Of a DNA stretch of 64,000 bases, positions 44,930 through 56,297 are shown one piece after another. Positions within the stretch are counted from its first letter, which is position 1; every line of letters begins with the position of its first letter. The translations under genes and the position numbers were made by a program. The DNA lies in assembly GCA_036924085.1 (NCBI GenBank), contig JAVGWX010000019.1, positions 12,514,196 to 12,578,195 of the forward strand, in the 5' to 3' direction. A model generated the notes under the pieces. It worked only from the letters and a program-made list of their open reading frames with translations. It was not told the DNA's origin and did no database searches. The stretch comes from Ariolimax columbianus. Lineage: Eukaryota > Mollusca > Gastropoda > Stylommatophora > Arionidae.

Positions 44930-45815
44930 GGTATAGTAAATGATAGAAACACCTTGACCTGTTTCTGTTAATCTTTACAGTAGATAGAAACACCTTTACC
45001 TGTATCTGTTAATCTTTACAGTAGATGATAGAAACACCTTGACCTGTATCTGTTAATCTTTACAGTAGATAGAAACACCTTTACCTGTATCTGTTAATCT
45101 TTACAGTAAATGATAGAAACACCTTGACCTGTATCTGTTAATCTTTACAGTAGAAAGAAACACCTTTACCTGTATCTGTTAATCTTTACAGTAGATAGAA
45201 ACACCTTTACCTGTATCTGTTAATCTTTACAGTAGATGATAGAAACACCTTGACCTGTATCTGTTAATCTTTACAGTAGATAGAAACACCTTTACCTGTA
45301 TCTGTTAATCTTTACAGTAAATGATAGAAACACCTTGACCTGTATCTGTTAATCTTTACAGTAGAAAGAAATACCTTTACCTGTATCTGTTAATCTTTAC
45401 AGTAAATGATAGAAACACCTTGACCTGTGTCTGTTAATCTTTACAGTAGAAAGAAACACCTTGATCTGTATCTGTTAATCTTTACAGTAAATGATAGAAA
45501 CACCTTGACCTGTGTCTGTTAATCTTTACAGTAGATAGAAACACCTTGACCTGTGTCTGTTAATCTTTACAGTAGAAAGAAACACCTTGATCTGTATCTG
45601 TTAATCTTTACAGTAAATGATAGAAACACCTTGACCTGTGTTAATCTTTAAAGCAAATGAAAGAAACACCTTAACCTGTATCTGTTAATCTTTACAGTAG
45701 ATGATAGAAACACTATGACCTGTGTTAATCTTTACAGCAAATGATAGAAACACCTTGACCTGTGTTAATCTTTACAGCAAATGATAGAAACACTATGACC
45801 TGTATCTGTTAGAGG
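44930..45815. repeat. 41/44-bp minisatellite with dimer pattern
   Basis: Two unit types alternate: AGTAGATAGAAACACCTTTA-CCTG (41 bp) and AGTAAATGATAGAAACACCT-TGACCTG (44 bp), both ending in TATCTGTTAATCTTTAC. Towards 45640-45800 a shorter form lacking TATCTG appears. About 20 units. Confidence 0.92.
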
Positions 45816-45817
45816 CT

Positions 45818-46075
45818 GAAAATGCAGAACAATGAGCTGACAGCAGTCAGCGGCTCATAGCAGGCAGCAGTCATCAGGATCAGCGAACCAGAGGTGACCA
45901 AGATCCTATTTTGCTTGCAAGATGCTGCCCTGGCTAAAAGAATAGAGATCACAGTGGGAAGGATGACCTGGTACCCAAAAAAGCCAGCTGCAACCAGATG
46001 TGTCAAGCCAAAAGGTACAGATATCGCAGTATCACTGTAAACTATGATATAACATACTTTTCAGGGTGAACGTAG
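45818..46075 (+). mobile_element. SINE family A, copy 4, diverged
   Basis: Follows the A consensus (GAGCTGACAGCAGTCAGCGG, ATCAGGATCAGCGAACCAGA, ACCTGGTACCCAAAAAAGCC, core AGATGTGTCAAGCCAAAAGG, GATATCGCAGTATCACTGTA) with many substitutions, so it is older than copies 3 and 7. Confidence 0.78.
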
Positions 46076-46145
46076 ATGCAGAAGAAGTATCTGTTAGTGA
46101 GTAGAGACAATGATAGAAACACCTTGACATCCATGTTAGTAAGTA

Positions 46146-46408
46146 AAGTAAAGTAACCTATAGCATTACTGCCGAAGGGGTGTGAAGTGTTTAGTGATCT
46201 CACATTTAAAAGGCTCAGCTATATGAGGGCGGTAGCCATCTTCTCTCCCTCGCCGCTTGAACTTCCTGGACTGAACCGGTACCCATTAAAGGCTGGGTCG
46301 ACTCTGGAGCTGTTGCGGTCTGAAAAAACATTTCCGCCTCAACTGGGGAATGAACCCAAGACCACTCAGATGCGAAGCCAGCTCGCTAAAAATTGAGCTA
46401 CGTGGCAA
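46146..46408 (-). mobile_element. tRNA-derived SINE family C, complete with TSD
   Basis: A perfect 11-bp direct repeat GTTAGTAAGTA flanks it (46135-46145 and 46409-46419). On the minus strand the head is tRNA-like: GCCACGTAGCTCAATTTTTA gives the A box and GGTTCATTCCC (46347-46357 reversed) the B box. A body of about 190 bp and a short AAGT-type tail at the left end follow. Head, body and tail differ from families A and B. It inserted next to a GATAGAAACACC-type unit of the 44930 array. Confidence 0.88.
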
Positions 46409-46439
46409 GTTAGTAAGTAGAGATAATGATAGAAGCACC

Positions 46440-46920
46440 GTACCCACGATCATCAAGATATGAATTCAAAATGTAAGAGGAGATGTTACTGCATTACAGA
46501 ACTTATGAAATTGACAGAAATTAAAACTCCAATGTAGTCTGTTCTATTGTATGGTTCTGGAACACGACGAAGACACCAAAAATGTGCAGACTTTCATAAA
46601 TGGGCCCCTGTGCAGAATAAAGAGATTGAAATGACTGATAAGCTCATGTGGAACTGTTGGAAAGAAGCAGAGATGTCTTCAGGGAACACAATGTGAGGAG
46701 AAGACACTAACATCAGATAGGACACACATTAAGGAAATCAGCTGATAGCCTTACATGACAATCTCTTTAGGAATTCCCAAAACGAGAGGTAGAAGCAGTC
46801 CAAAACAACCTTGGAGAAGACAGCTAGAGACAAACAAAGGAAACATGCCTGGAACTGATGGTACAGGACAGAAGGACTTGATATGTATATGTTGAAAACC
46901 TGGTGTTGATGATGACCTTG
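46440..46920 (+). pseudogene. LINE ORF C-terminal remnant, sister of 41938-42740
   Basis: LQCSLFYCMVLEHDEDTKNV-like (SVLLYGSETWRTTKT in intact relatives), IGHTLRKSADSLT, GNMPGTDGTG-type tail. The DNA around 46730-46800 (GGAAATCAGCTGATAGCCTT) parallels 42545-42570 (GGAAACCAGCTGATAGCATT). Same LINE family, both decayed. Confidence 0.72.
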
Positions 46921-47039
46921 ACCTGTATCTGAGAGCATTAATGGGAAGGAACTACAACTTCTGCTTGTACCTTTTTGTGATCATTTTCAAACCGAATATC
47001 CTTGTGTCTCCGATTTCGACCATAAGAAAATAAGTAGAC

Positions 47040-47565
47040 ACAGAAAGCTGCCGAAGACGGATGTGTCGGACCAAAAGGTGCAAATATTGCAGTCAAGCTG
47101 TAAACTACGATGCATGAGCTGCAGCTGTCAGCGACCCATAGTTGACTGCTAGCATCAGGGTCAGCGAACCAGAGTTGCCAAGACCCTTCTACACCTCCAC
47201 AGGGTGATCCTGGATAACAGGCTGCAACAGAGCAGACTGCCTAAGGAGAAGGGATTGAAGAGGGAATGCTAATCCAGTATTCAAAAAATGCTTGCTGAAG
47301 TCAAATGTGTTGGACCAAAAGGTGCAAATATCGCAATCAAACTGTAAATTACAACAACGCATTCCGTTCTCTGGACTACATTCTGCTAGTTAGGCCCGTG
47401 TCAGGGTTACTAGCGGGAGATTGAGAACGAACAAAGCCAAATCAAGCCAAGCTGTAAAAGAGCGACACAACACATTCCGTTCTCTGGACTACATCCTGCT
47501 ACTTACAAAGCCCTGTTCAGGGCTTGGTAACGGAAAATTGTAGAACGAACGCAGAAGAAAAAGAC
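47040..47565 (+). mobile_element. SINE family A, older copy split by another A
   Basis: Left part 47040-47109 (CTGCCGAAGACGGATGTGTC ... CAAGCTGTAAACTACGATGC). Right part from about 47448 (GCTGTAAAAGAGCGACACAA, CACATTCCGTTCTCTGGACT, GGGCTTGGTAACGGAAAATT). Together they make one A 3' half interrupted at GCTGTAAA. Confidence 0.8.
47110..47447 (+). mobile_element. SINE family A, copy nested in A
   Basis: Near-complete element from ATGAGCTGCAGCTGTCAGCG through AGGGATTGAAGAGGGAATGC, the core CAAATGTGTTGGACCAAAAG, TAGCGGGAGATTGAGAACGA, to the tail AAAGCCAAATCAAGCCAAGC. The AAGCTGTAAA at both edges could be the target duplication or simply shared sequence. Confidence 0.82.
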
Positions 47566-47704
47566 ACGGAAAAATAAATTGACAAACGTAAACAAAAAAA
47601 TTGAGTTCACTTACTCGACATTCAGCTCAATAAATTTACTATTACCAAATCAACCAGCACATTGAGAATTCTGTACTCAGAAATGAGGACAAAGAACAGT
47701 GCAA

Positions 47705-47915
47705 TTCATCCAGCACAGTTTCTTCCTCATTATAATCCAAATATGGTGCAAGTTACATCATCAAGACAAAAGCTGTCGCTTGCGATGAACAACTAACTGT
47801 TAGTGAGGTGTTCACATTCATTTCAATATCTTCTCCCACGTCTTCAGCTTGTGACAGTAGTAGAGCTTGTACACCACCATTACTTCAAGAGATATGCCAG
47901 TGGTAGTACAAAGCA
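47705..47915 (+). mobile_element. Element D, 3' part
   Basis: Almost the same as 43376-43562 (CAGTTTCTTCCTCATTATAA, GTGCAAGTTACATCATCAAG, ATGCCAGTGGTAG). Confidence 0.85.
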
Positions 47916-48079
47916 TGTCACAAAAGGCAACTAAGATGGTTTGATCACACAGGGCTGTTCAACTTATGTCAAACAGTGCCCCAGAAAATATCGCTACAAT
48001 AGCACAAATATGCTTTGGTGCATATTTCATGTAAAGAGACAGTGGCTTTCCCTGCTTCTACCAACACTATTATTACGGC

Positions 48080-48235
48080 GTTCCTGCTGAAGGCGGATGT
48101 CGTACCGAAAGGTGCAAATATTACAGTCAAGCTGTAAACTACAGACACAACGCATTCCATTCTCCGGACAACATCCTGATACTTGCAAAGCCCTTTTCAG
48201 GGCACGGCAGTGGGAGTTTGAGAACAAACAACAAA
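48080..48235 (+). mobile_element. SINE family A, 3' half
   Basis: CCTGCTGAAGGCGGATGTCG, TACCGAAAGGTGCAAATATT, CAACGCATTCCATTCTCCGG, GGGCACGGCAGTGGGAGTTT. Truncated on the 5' side. Confidence 0.82.
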
Positions 48236-50145
48236 GAATTACAATGTTAATTCTCATTGCTTAAGCCCACTGGCCTGAAGAATAAAGGCTTCTTGCTCTC
48301 ACTGTCACCAGATACTGTACAGAACGAGTTTTTATTTTACCTATGACATTTATGCAGTGGATCCCTAGACAATAAACACACCTGGCAATGACAACGCAGA
48401 CAGATTAACAAAGAAGGAATCAAGACAAGAACAGTCACACACAACAACAACATTACAAACGCCATATAAGAACAGCAAACAAAGAAACTTGACTGAATAA
48501 ATGGGCCATGAGAAACACAGAGAGGAAAGTCTCAACGACATATCCAGATAACAGTATCAATCAATTCACAAGGAAGTATCAGAGCACCATTAAACGGCCG
48601 AGAACCCAACGCATCCCACTTAACATTTTACCGCACCACCGCCCCAAAATTCAACAGAAAAAATGTACGCTTTGCGGCCAGTCACAAAATAGTGGCGGCC
48701 ATTTAAATCATTTATAGACAACCGGGCTACCGTAGACATAAAGTCTGTTTGTTATGATAAAACACCACTTCCTTTAATACATGTTTGAACCGCACAATGC
48801 CTTTTGTGTTAGATTAGTAATGAATTTGAAACACCTTATCTATTTTTCGCGGATTAGAGCCAGTCCATTATTGAGAATGGTGAAGTCAAGATGTTATAAA
48901 AGATCTTTGTGAGGTTGATTTTGTGTGTTTATGCAAATGAAATAAATACGTTTTTAGTGTAAACTAACAGATATGCTGATCTTATAAAAGAACATTATCA
49001 GTGCTTTGTGGTGATTTCAATAGATTATAATGAAGAGAGACATTCCCTAAACGATGGGTCTAAATGTTTGTGCTTTGTTTTTCAACATTTTCACTTTCAT
49101 TTTCTTGTATCTCAGAAACTAACACACACAACAAATACAATAACACCAACAAGTTCTTTATTCATTTATGTCTTTACATACAATAAAATCATATTAATAG
49201 ACTAACAAACAAAAAGATTACAGGCTCTCAGAGTCAAAAACCACAGTAAAACTTGACATGCTAAAAATAATGCCGTCACTGATGAAATTGTGTTAAATTT
49301 TGTATGTGATGATGTAAAGGTTTAACAAGCATTTGAACAGAATCCAACCACAACATACTCCTGAGTGCCAGCTATGTGCATGCCCATACAAAACCGTTGG
49401 CCATAATCTCATTTGAGTGTTCATTACCCAAAAATGTTAGGAAAATGCTTTTTCCTTTGAGGCCAGTTATATGGAACACTTTGTATGGCACTAGACAACT
49501 AACAAACACACCCAGATACTATTGCATGGCATTGGGCCAAAGGATGATAGCCTAGAGGCCACGTGATCTGTAACAACATCAAATTCTGATAGAAAAACAA
49601 CTTTGCCGTGGCATCAATTTTAGAGCATGTCCTCATAATCAAAGATCAACATCCAATCCATTCGGCCAGCCGCTCTTCAAAGAAAAAAAAAATACTGAAT
49701 CAACCGCATCAAGAGAAAATTAAATGCCTGTCTGCAGACTACTAGAAAGGAGCCAACATAGAACAAAAACAAGATGTCTGTAACACTGGCAATCAGATGT
49801 TTGCAATTGTACATGCAACTACTGTAAACTAAAACTTTTAATAAAGTCTGATTAAGTATGAGTGTGTACACTTAGGACTTTTAACAGTCTGACCATTGAT
49901 GGCATACATAGCCTTATTGAGAGCCACAAACTAAGTAGCATCACAATGTAAGATCATTGACTTAGAAGGGTAAAGTCTTAATATTTCTAAACAAGAAATA
50001 TTGGCAATAATGACAGAGAAAACACAGATTACATATTAGATAAAAATAGAAAGCTAAAATAATTCAATTATGAAAGAGAAATTAAATTAATAAGCAAGTA
50101 CCAGAAAAATTACATTTTGACCAAAAATGGCCTTTTCAAGTATGT
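48236..50145. other. Repeat-poor AT-rich stretch, one unrecognised small frame
   Basis: The longest stretch without a tandem array or clear transposon. A 69-codon plus-strand frame (48508-48717) ends in KKCTLCGQSQNSGGHLNHL, with one CxxC pair and two His. That could be a transposase or gag-type knuckle, but a single motif is not enough. No splice-supported gene model is visible. If a host gene intron or regulatory region exists in this window, this is the best place for it. Confidence 0.4.
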
Positions 50146-50150
50146 ATATT

Positions 50151-50392
50151 GGGGGCGGCGTGGACTAGTAGTTTAGTGGCACGGCTTACAACCTGAAGGT
50201 GCTGGGTTCAATTCCAAATCACAGCACAGGCTGTTACCCCAGGGAAGCAAACTCTTAGATAATGCAGGAGAAAGTAGACCCTTACATAAAATGCATGTTG
50301 AAGTCGGATGGACTGGGACGAAAGGCGCAAATTAAAAACTTAGTGCAACGCACATCACCTTGGGTAAAAGAGAAATGAGAATAACAAGAACA
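50151..50392 (+). mobile_element. tRNA-derived SINE family B, copy 3
   Basis: A-box-like GGACTAGTAGTTTAGTGGCA, B box GGTTCAATTCC at about 50205-50215, CCAGGGAAGCAAACTCTTAG, core TCGGATGGACTGGGACGAAA, tail AGAAATGAGAATAACAAGAA. Confidence 0.9.
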
Positions 50393-50574
50393 AATAAGGA
50401 TGTAGGCTGTACAGCAGATAAATAGTTGCTTTGAATATTGGTTTCTCTGGGAGACATCAGCATTGGGAATAAACAATATGATAGTTATAGTTTGCAGCTC
50501 ACTCAGTTATTTAAATTATCTTTCAGCGATCCTTGGGTCATTGAAAAATCTGATGAATTTAAAATAGCCCTCTC

Positions 50575-51490
50575 TGGGTTTAACCACAGACTAGTTTTAG
50601 TCATCTTATTCACCACAGACTAGCTTTAATCACCTTTTTCTCACAGAGTAGCTTTAGTCACATTTCCCCAACAGACTAGCTTTAGTGACCTTTTCCCCAT
50701 AGACTAGTTTGTCACCTTTTCCCCGCAGACTAGCTTTAGTCACCTTTTTCCCGCGGACTAGCTTTAGTGACCTTTTCATCGCAGACTAGCTTTAGTGACC
50801 TTTTCCCCACAGACTAGCTTTAGTGACCTTTTCATGACAGACTAGTTTCAGTCTTCTTTCAACTACATACTAACTTCAGTCAACTTTTAACCACAAACTA
50901 GCTTCAGTTATCTTTTCCCCACGGGCTAGCTGTAGTCATATTTTCCCCACAGACTAGCTTTAGTCATCTTTTCCCCACAGACTAGCTTCAGTCATTTCCC
51001 CAGACTAGCTTTAGTCATATTTTCCCCACAGACTAGCTTTAGTCATCTTTTCCCCACAGACTAGCTTTAGTCATTTCCCCACAGACTAGCTTTAGTCATA
51101 TTTTCCCCACAGACTAGCTTTAGTCATCTTTTCCCCACAGACTAGCTTAAGTCATTTTTTCCCGACAAACTAGCTTGACATTTTTCCCTTTTCCCCACAG
51201 ACTAGCTTCAGTCATCTTTTCCCGACAAACTAGCTTGACATTTTTGCCTTTTCCCCACAGACTAGCTTCAGTCATCTTTTCCCCTACAGACTAGCTTTAG
51301 TCATCTTTCCCCACAGACTAGCTTTAGTCATCTTTTTCCCACAAACTAGCTTCAGACATTTTTCCCTTTCTCCCCGTCGACTAGCTTCAGTCATCTTTTC
51401 ACTACAGACTAGTTTGAGTCATCTTTCAACTACATACTAACTTTAGTCAACTTTTTACTACAAACTAGCTTCAGTCATCTTTTCCTCACA
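50575..51490. repeat. 28-bp minisatellite, about 30 units
   Basis: Unit GACTAGCTTTAGTCATCTTT + TCCCCACA with shorter (TCATTTCCCC) and longer forms. CTAG sits in every unit. The edges (from 50575 and after 51400) are more diverged than the middle. Confidence 0.92.
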
Positions 51491-52320
51491 ACTGCTAAAA
51501 TATTTTAATTATCCTTCACAATATACAAAAAAAAGTGTACAGCTCAAGACCAAAATTATTTTTTTATTTTTCACATAACATTGTATATTTACTAATGAGG
51601 GTTGTGCATGAGGCTGGTACCCTTATGCAAAAATAAATTGCTACAGAGACATACGCTACAGGCAGAATGCACAGAGTACTTTGGTGCAGCTTACTGTAAG
51701 AAGCTGTCTGTAGAGACGATCTTGTACTTCACAATGACATCATGTTAGGTATAGCTCACTTTGCTTAAAGCTTACACAACCTATTTTTTAGTCTACATAA
51801 CCCACTCTATGAAAGATCCACATAACTCACTTTATATAGAATCTACATAACTCATATGTCATTCATCAAATCAAAAATCATTTCACTACATTTGTTAAAG
51901 TAAATGTGATCATTATATTAAGCTTACACAATCAACTTTTTATTAAGTACACATAATTCACTTTAAATAGAATCTACATAACTTCCCTTATTGTCTCTGT
52001 AATCCTGCTATTCAACCAAGGCAGAATGAGTATCTGACGTCAGGTAGTCAAATATTTAAAATCATTTTGTTCTTTGCCTTGGAATATCATGTTGGACAAA
52101 GGACTTTTTATAAATGACAGGTGATCTCTCTATCTCATTTGGTGGGTATCGGAGTGGATTTTCAAAGTTACAGGGTCAAAAGGACACCCTTGTCACATCT
52201 ATCTGTTGTAAGGCATGTGCACCACAAGGAAGATTTGGCACCTGATAGTCAGAGTTGTGAATTCCGTCTCATTGAAAATCTGTCAATATTAAAAGATATG
52301 TTAAATGCAAGGACTTGACT
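51491..52320. other. Degenerate repeat and unassigned DNA
   Basis: 51765-51990 contains loose repeats of TCTACATAACTCACTTTATA type. Similar units reappear at 52630-52780, on the far side of the SINE-like element, so the array may have been split by an insertion. A 65-codon frame at 52121-52318 is unrecognised. Confidence 0.5.
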
Positions 52321-52520
52321 TCATCGCCTCGGGTTTCCCTATATGGCTTGGCCTCTATCAGCAGAGAGCATCGCACAAAGCACGAACTCCATAGCTCCAG
52401 TGATGAGACCATAATCTCCAGAGAAATTGACATCGTGACCGTCGCGGCTCGAATTCAAACCCCAACCGTCTGAACATGAGACAAACAGCTTGACCACTTC
52501 GCCACAGAGACCCCTGTCAA
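52321..52520 (-). mobile_element. Candidate tRNA-derived SINE head
   Basis: On the minus strand 52516-52441 reads CTCTGTGGCGAAGTGGTCAA (A-box-like TGGCGAAGTGG) and, after a variable-arm-sized stretch, GGGGTTTGAATTCGAGCC (B-box-like). The order and spacing fit a tRNA-Leu/Ser-type head. The body boundary is unclear and I see no second copy. Confidence 0.55.
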
Positions 52521-53439
52521 TGTTCTTTGTTTCATTGCCCTCTCTGCACCTGATTTTCATGGGTTCAATACCTCGTAGCCATATGGAATAATGACGCTGT
52601 TGAAGGTACAAGCTCTTGTCTTGAAATTCACTGTCTATAAAGTCTATGTAGTTACTTTACATAAAGTCTACATATTCTAATTTATATAGACTACAACTCC
52701 ACATTTTAATTGTACACAGCTCAAATTAATCATCAGTTAAGTCAACATAACTCATATTATATAGAATTTGAACAACTCAAAATTGTATGCATAGTTACAT
52801 TATGTTGTGCAGCTATGAGACATACGTAAGGGCCACTCCATAGCCAGTTTTACAAACCATGCAAAACTTTTGATTTATTATTAAGTAAGATGTTACGGAT
52901 ATGTTATGAACAAAAAATGTACCAAGGAGAAAGGACTCTCTAAAGAGCACATGGAGAATAGATAATACAGCGCAAATGAGGTTTTATAATCAAGATCAGT
53001 GCGATACAACCAAGTAAGAAATCAACATGGAAAGAGGACAGAAACTGAAGAAAACTATTGGTGTAGCTTCTTAGGCACTGAATGAAAACAATGAATCAAA
53101 AGTTGGAGCACCAAAATGAGATGACTAAACAACAGGTCCAAGTGGAGGGAGATTGTTTGCTGTCATAAAACATGCAATTATGGCTATTAATTGGTTAACT
53201 CCCACTTAGTCAGAGATTCAAGATCAGCCACTGGCATGGAGCTTGCCAGGGAAAATGGGAGAAGGACAAGAAATATGCAAAGAAGAGACATTATGATAAG
53301 GATGGACGATGATTCGCCTTTCCTCTCCAACTACAGCTGGATTCTTTAAAGGAAGCTTGTATCCTAGCATTTCCAGTGGTTTTATTAAGAATGATTTTAC
53401 ATGATACAATTGCTAGCTCTATGCACAACCCTCTTTTGT
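52521..53439. other. Unassigned with degenerate TACATAACTC repeats
   Basis: 52630-52780 continues the loose repeat of 51765-51990. No gene signal in 52800-53439. Confidence 0.4.
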
Positions 53440-53505
53440 CACCTTTTACGACATGTTTGAAAGGTTACAGTGGTTCATTCTTTTCAACCAGGGTACCTCT
53501 GGTAA
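53430..53505 (+). repeat. Dispersed motif with CACCTTTTACGACA
   Basis: CACCTTTTACGACA at 53440-53453 followed by GGTTACAGTGGTTC. A related block with CACCTTTTATGACA lies at 62657-62670 followed by GGTGCAGTGGAACT. Probably the 3' part of an old SINE. Confidence 0.5.
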
Positions 53506-54004
53506 AGATTTAATGACGGTCGCCCCTTTAAAAAAAAAAGGTGGGGTGAAGATGAATAAAGGTGGCAAAGGTACTTGATCAATAGAAGCACATGGCCAGA
53601 GTCATGCACAACACAGGAAGCTGGGACCTTTGAATGATTGTACAAATACAATACTGTAGATTACTGCTTAAGAACATTAAATGTGAGAAATATTCTACTC
53701 CATTTAAAGCCCTTTGACTTGTAGTATGTCAATAACACATCTCAACATTCCATCTTATCCAGCGCTGCTCATTCATTTGAATGACTTTTCCATTTAGCGT
53801 TAAGCTGTTTTGTACAACAGTCTTATCTGTCTTTAATCTATTTCATTGTTGCCACAAGGTTCTTACTCTCTTCTCATTCTACTACTTGAACCATTTTTCA
53901 CATTGCTGGAGACAGCTTGAGGGAGTATATTTTATGGGACTATGACTGAATGGCAGTTTAGCGCAGGATAGGTTTTTTTTTATTTCACAGCAACAGAGAA
54001 AAAA
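53506..54004. other. Unassigned
   Basis: An A-rich run at 53530-53539 and no other feature. Confidence 0.4.
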
Positions 54005-55305
54005 AATCTACCTAAAATACCTGCATCCTACCTATTTCTGATGTCTCCAACCTAAAAGATCTCCATCCTACCTATTTCTGATGTCTCCATCCTAAAAGAT
54101 CTCCATCCTACCTATTTCTGATGTCTCCAACCTAAAAGATCTCCATCCTACCTATTTCTGATGTCTCCAACCTAAAAGATCCATATCCTACCTATTTCTG
54201 AAGTCTCCAACCTAAAAGATCTCCATCCTACCTATTTCTGATGTCTCCAACCTAAAAGATCTCCATCCTACCTATTTCTGATGTCTCCAACCTAAAAGAT
54301 CTCTATCCTACCTATTTCTGATGTCTCCAACCTAAAAGATCTCCATCCTACCTATTTCTGATATCTCCAACCTAAAAGATCTCCATCCTACCTATTTCTG
54401 ATGTCTCCATCCTAAAAGATCTCCATCCTACCTATTTCTGATGTCTCCAACCTAAAAGATCTCCATCCTACCTATTTCTGATGTCTCCAACCTAAAAGAT
54501 CCATATCCTACCTATTTCTGAAGTCTCCAACCTAAAAGATCTCCATCCTACCTATTTCTGATGTCTCCAACCTAAAAGATCTCCATCCTACCTATTTCTG
54601 ATGTCTCCAACCTAAAAGATCTCTATCCTACCTATTTCTGATGTCTCCAACCTAAAAGATCTCCATCCTACCTATTTCTGATGTCTCCAACCTAAAAGAT
54701 CTCCATCCTAACTATTTCTGATATCTCCAACCTAAAAGATCTCCATCCTACCTATTTCTGATGTCTCCAACCTAAAAGATCTCCATCCTACCTATTTCTG
54801 ATGTCTCCAACCTAAAAGATCTCCATCCTACCTATTTCTGATATCTTCAACCTAAAAGATCTCCATCCTACCTATTTCTGATGTCTCCAACCTAAAAGAT
54901 CTTCATCCTACCTATTTCTGATGTCTCCAACCTAAAAGATCTCCAACCTAAAAGATCTCCATCCTACCTATTTCTGATGTCTCCAACCTAAAAGATCTCC
55001 AACCTAAAAGATCTCCATCCTACCTATTTCTGATGTCTCCAATCTAAAACACCTTCATCCTACCTATATCTGATGTCTCCAACCTAAAAGATCTTCATCC
55101 TAACTATTTCTGATGTCTCCAACCTAAAAGATCTCCAACCTAAAAGATCTCCATCCTACCTATTTCTGATGTCTCCAACCTAAAAGATCTCCAACCTAAA
55201 AGATCTCCATCCTACCTATTTCTGATGTCTCCAATCTAAAACACCTTCATCCTACCTATATCTGATGTCTCCAACCTAAAAGACCTGCATCCTACCTATT
55301 TCTAA
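54005..55305. repeat. 40-bp minisatellite with a 320-bp higher-order unit
   Basis: Unit CTCCATCCTACCTATTTCTG + ATGTCTCCAACCTAAAAGAT, about 31 copies. Variants CCATATCC (54181, 54501), CTCTATCC (54301, 54621) and GTCTCCATCC (54083, 54403) recur 320 bp apart, so 54061-54380 and 54381-54700 are an eight-unit duplication. From 54940 a shorter partial unit (CTCCAACCTAAAAGAT) is inserted between full units, and a second duplication of about 190 bp is seen (CAATCTAAAACACC at about 55039 and 55231). Confidence 0.96.
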
Positions 55306-55770
55306 TGATAATTCATTATGATAACCGACTTAGACCTTTTAACAGTCCAAGTGACAAGTCTCTATATCCACGTATCTATGTATTATTGCCTGCTAATTGA
55401 TTGCTTTTTTCACTTCCACTGACTAAAATGTGTTTTGTAGGAAGCTGCTCTGTTAACCTTCTAGAACAAAAAAAACAATATCCATGTATCCAAAATTATT
55501 CGCAAAAACTCCACATCAGTATGCAAAACATTCACAAAACACGTTCGGATTTATCAAATAAAAGGTAGTGGAAAAGCAAAAAAAAGAATTAATAAATCCT
55601 TAGGCTCAATGACTAAGTGTGCAAACCTATTCCACTCAAGCAGATATCTCAAATGCACAGTCAAGTGATAATCTTTTTCGTTTTAAAATGTTATAATTTG
55701 ATGACTATAATAAAAGACATTGCCATATTACATGCAATGTCTTCTTTCTCTCTGCCTTCCCTTCTCTTAA
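55306..55770. other. Unassigned AT-rich DNA
   Basis: No feature apart from the TTAA at 55767-55770, which is the left target site of the next element. Confidence 0.45.
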
Positions 55771-56297
55771 CCCTTTCCAGCTTGTGGAGGTTGGTGCAGA
55801 CTCCTGACATAGACTTCTAATACGTGTCATGTTCTGTCATTCAGTTTGCAAAATTACGGTTGTGACATCTGCAAGATGTCAATGATTCACGCATGTGCAG
55901 TTAACATTTAACTGCAGTTATTTCCGATAGATGAACATCTGAGAAAGTTGTGAAGTTTCAAAGTCTACGCATTTAGTGCTAGGAACGTTGAACTTCAGAG
56001 GAATTATTATTATTTTATCAAACCAATGATCCCGCACCCAGATTACTCATGGACGTTCAACACACGCCCAATTCAGACTTTAACTGAGACACAGAAGAAA
56101 GGTCTGTGGTGAATGTGTTGAGCAAAACAAAAAATGTTCCCTCTGAAATCTCCTTCGCATTAATGTAATTCCACGCTTCATATATATAATCTATTCAAAA
56201 TGCTTCATGTCATGGATAATTTAATTATAATTTTTTTTTTTAAACATGCCCCTGACTGAAAGAGATAATCTGCTGAATTATCCTGGGCTGGAAAGGG
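55771..56297. mobile_element. piggyBac-like MITE
   Basis: CCCTTTCCAGC at 55771-55781 and its perfect inverted copy GCTGGAAAGGG at 56287-56297, flanked by TTAA at 55767-55770 and 56298-56301. TTAA duplication with termini starting CCC is the signature of piggyBac-type transposons. The 527-bp interior has no transposase coding, so the element is non-autonomous. Confidence 0.82.

Noticed and set aside
44930..45815. Repeated splice acceptors (TTAATCTTTACAG)
   Set aside because: The pattern is part of a tandem unit with no exon attached.
52441..52516. Functional tRNA gene (also at 46334-46407, 59818-59890, 19377-19440)
   Set aside because: A and B boxes are present, but acceptor stems do not pair convincingly and SINE bodies follow, so these are SINE heads.
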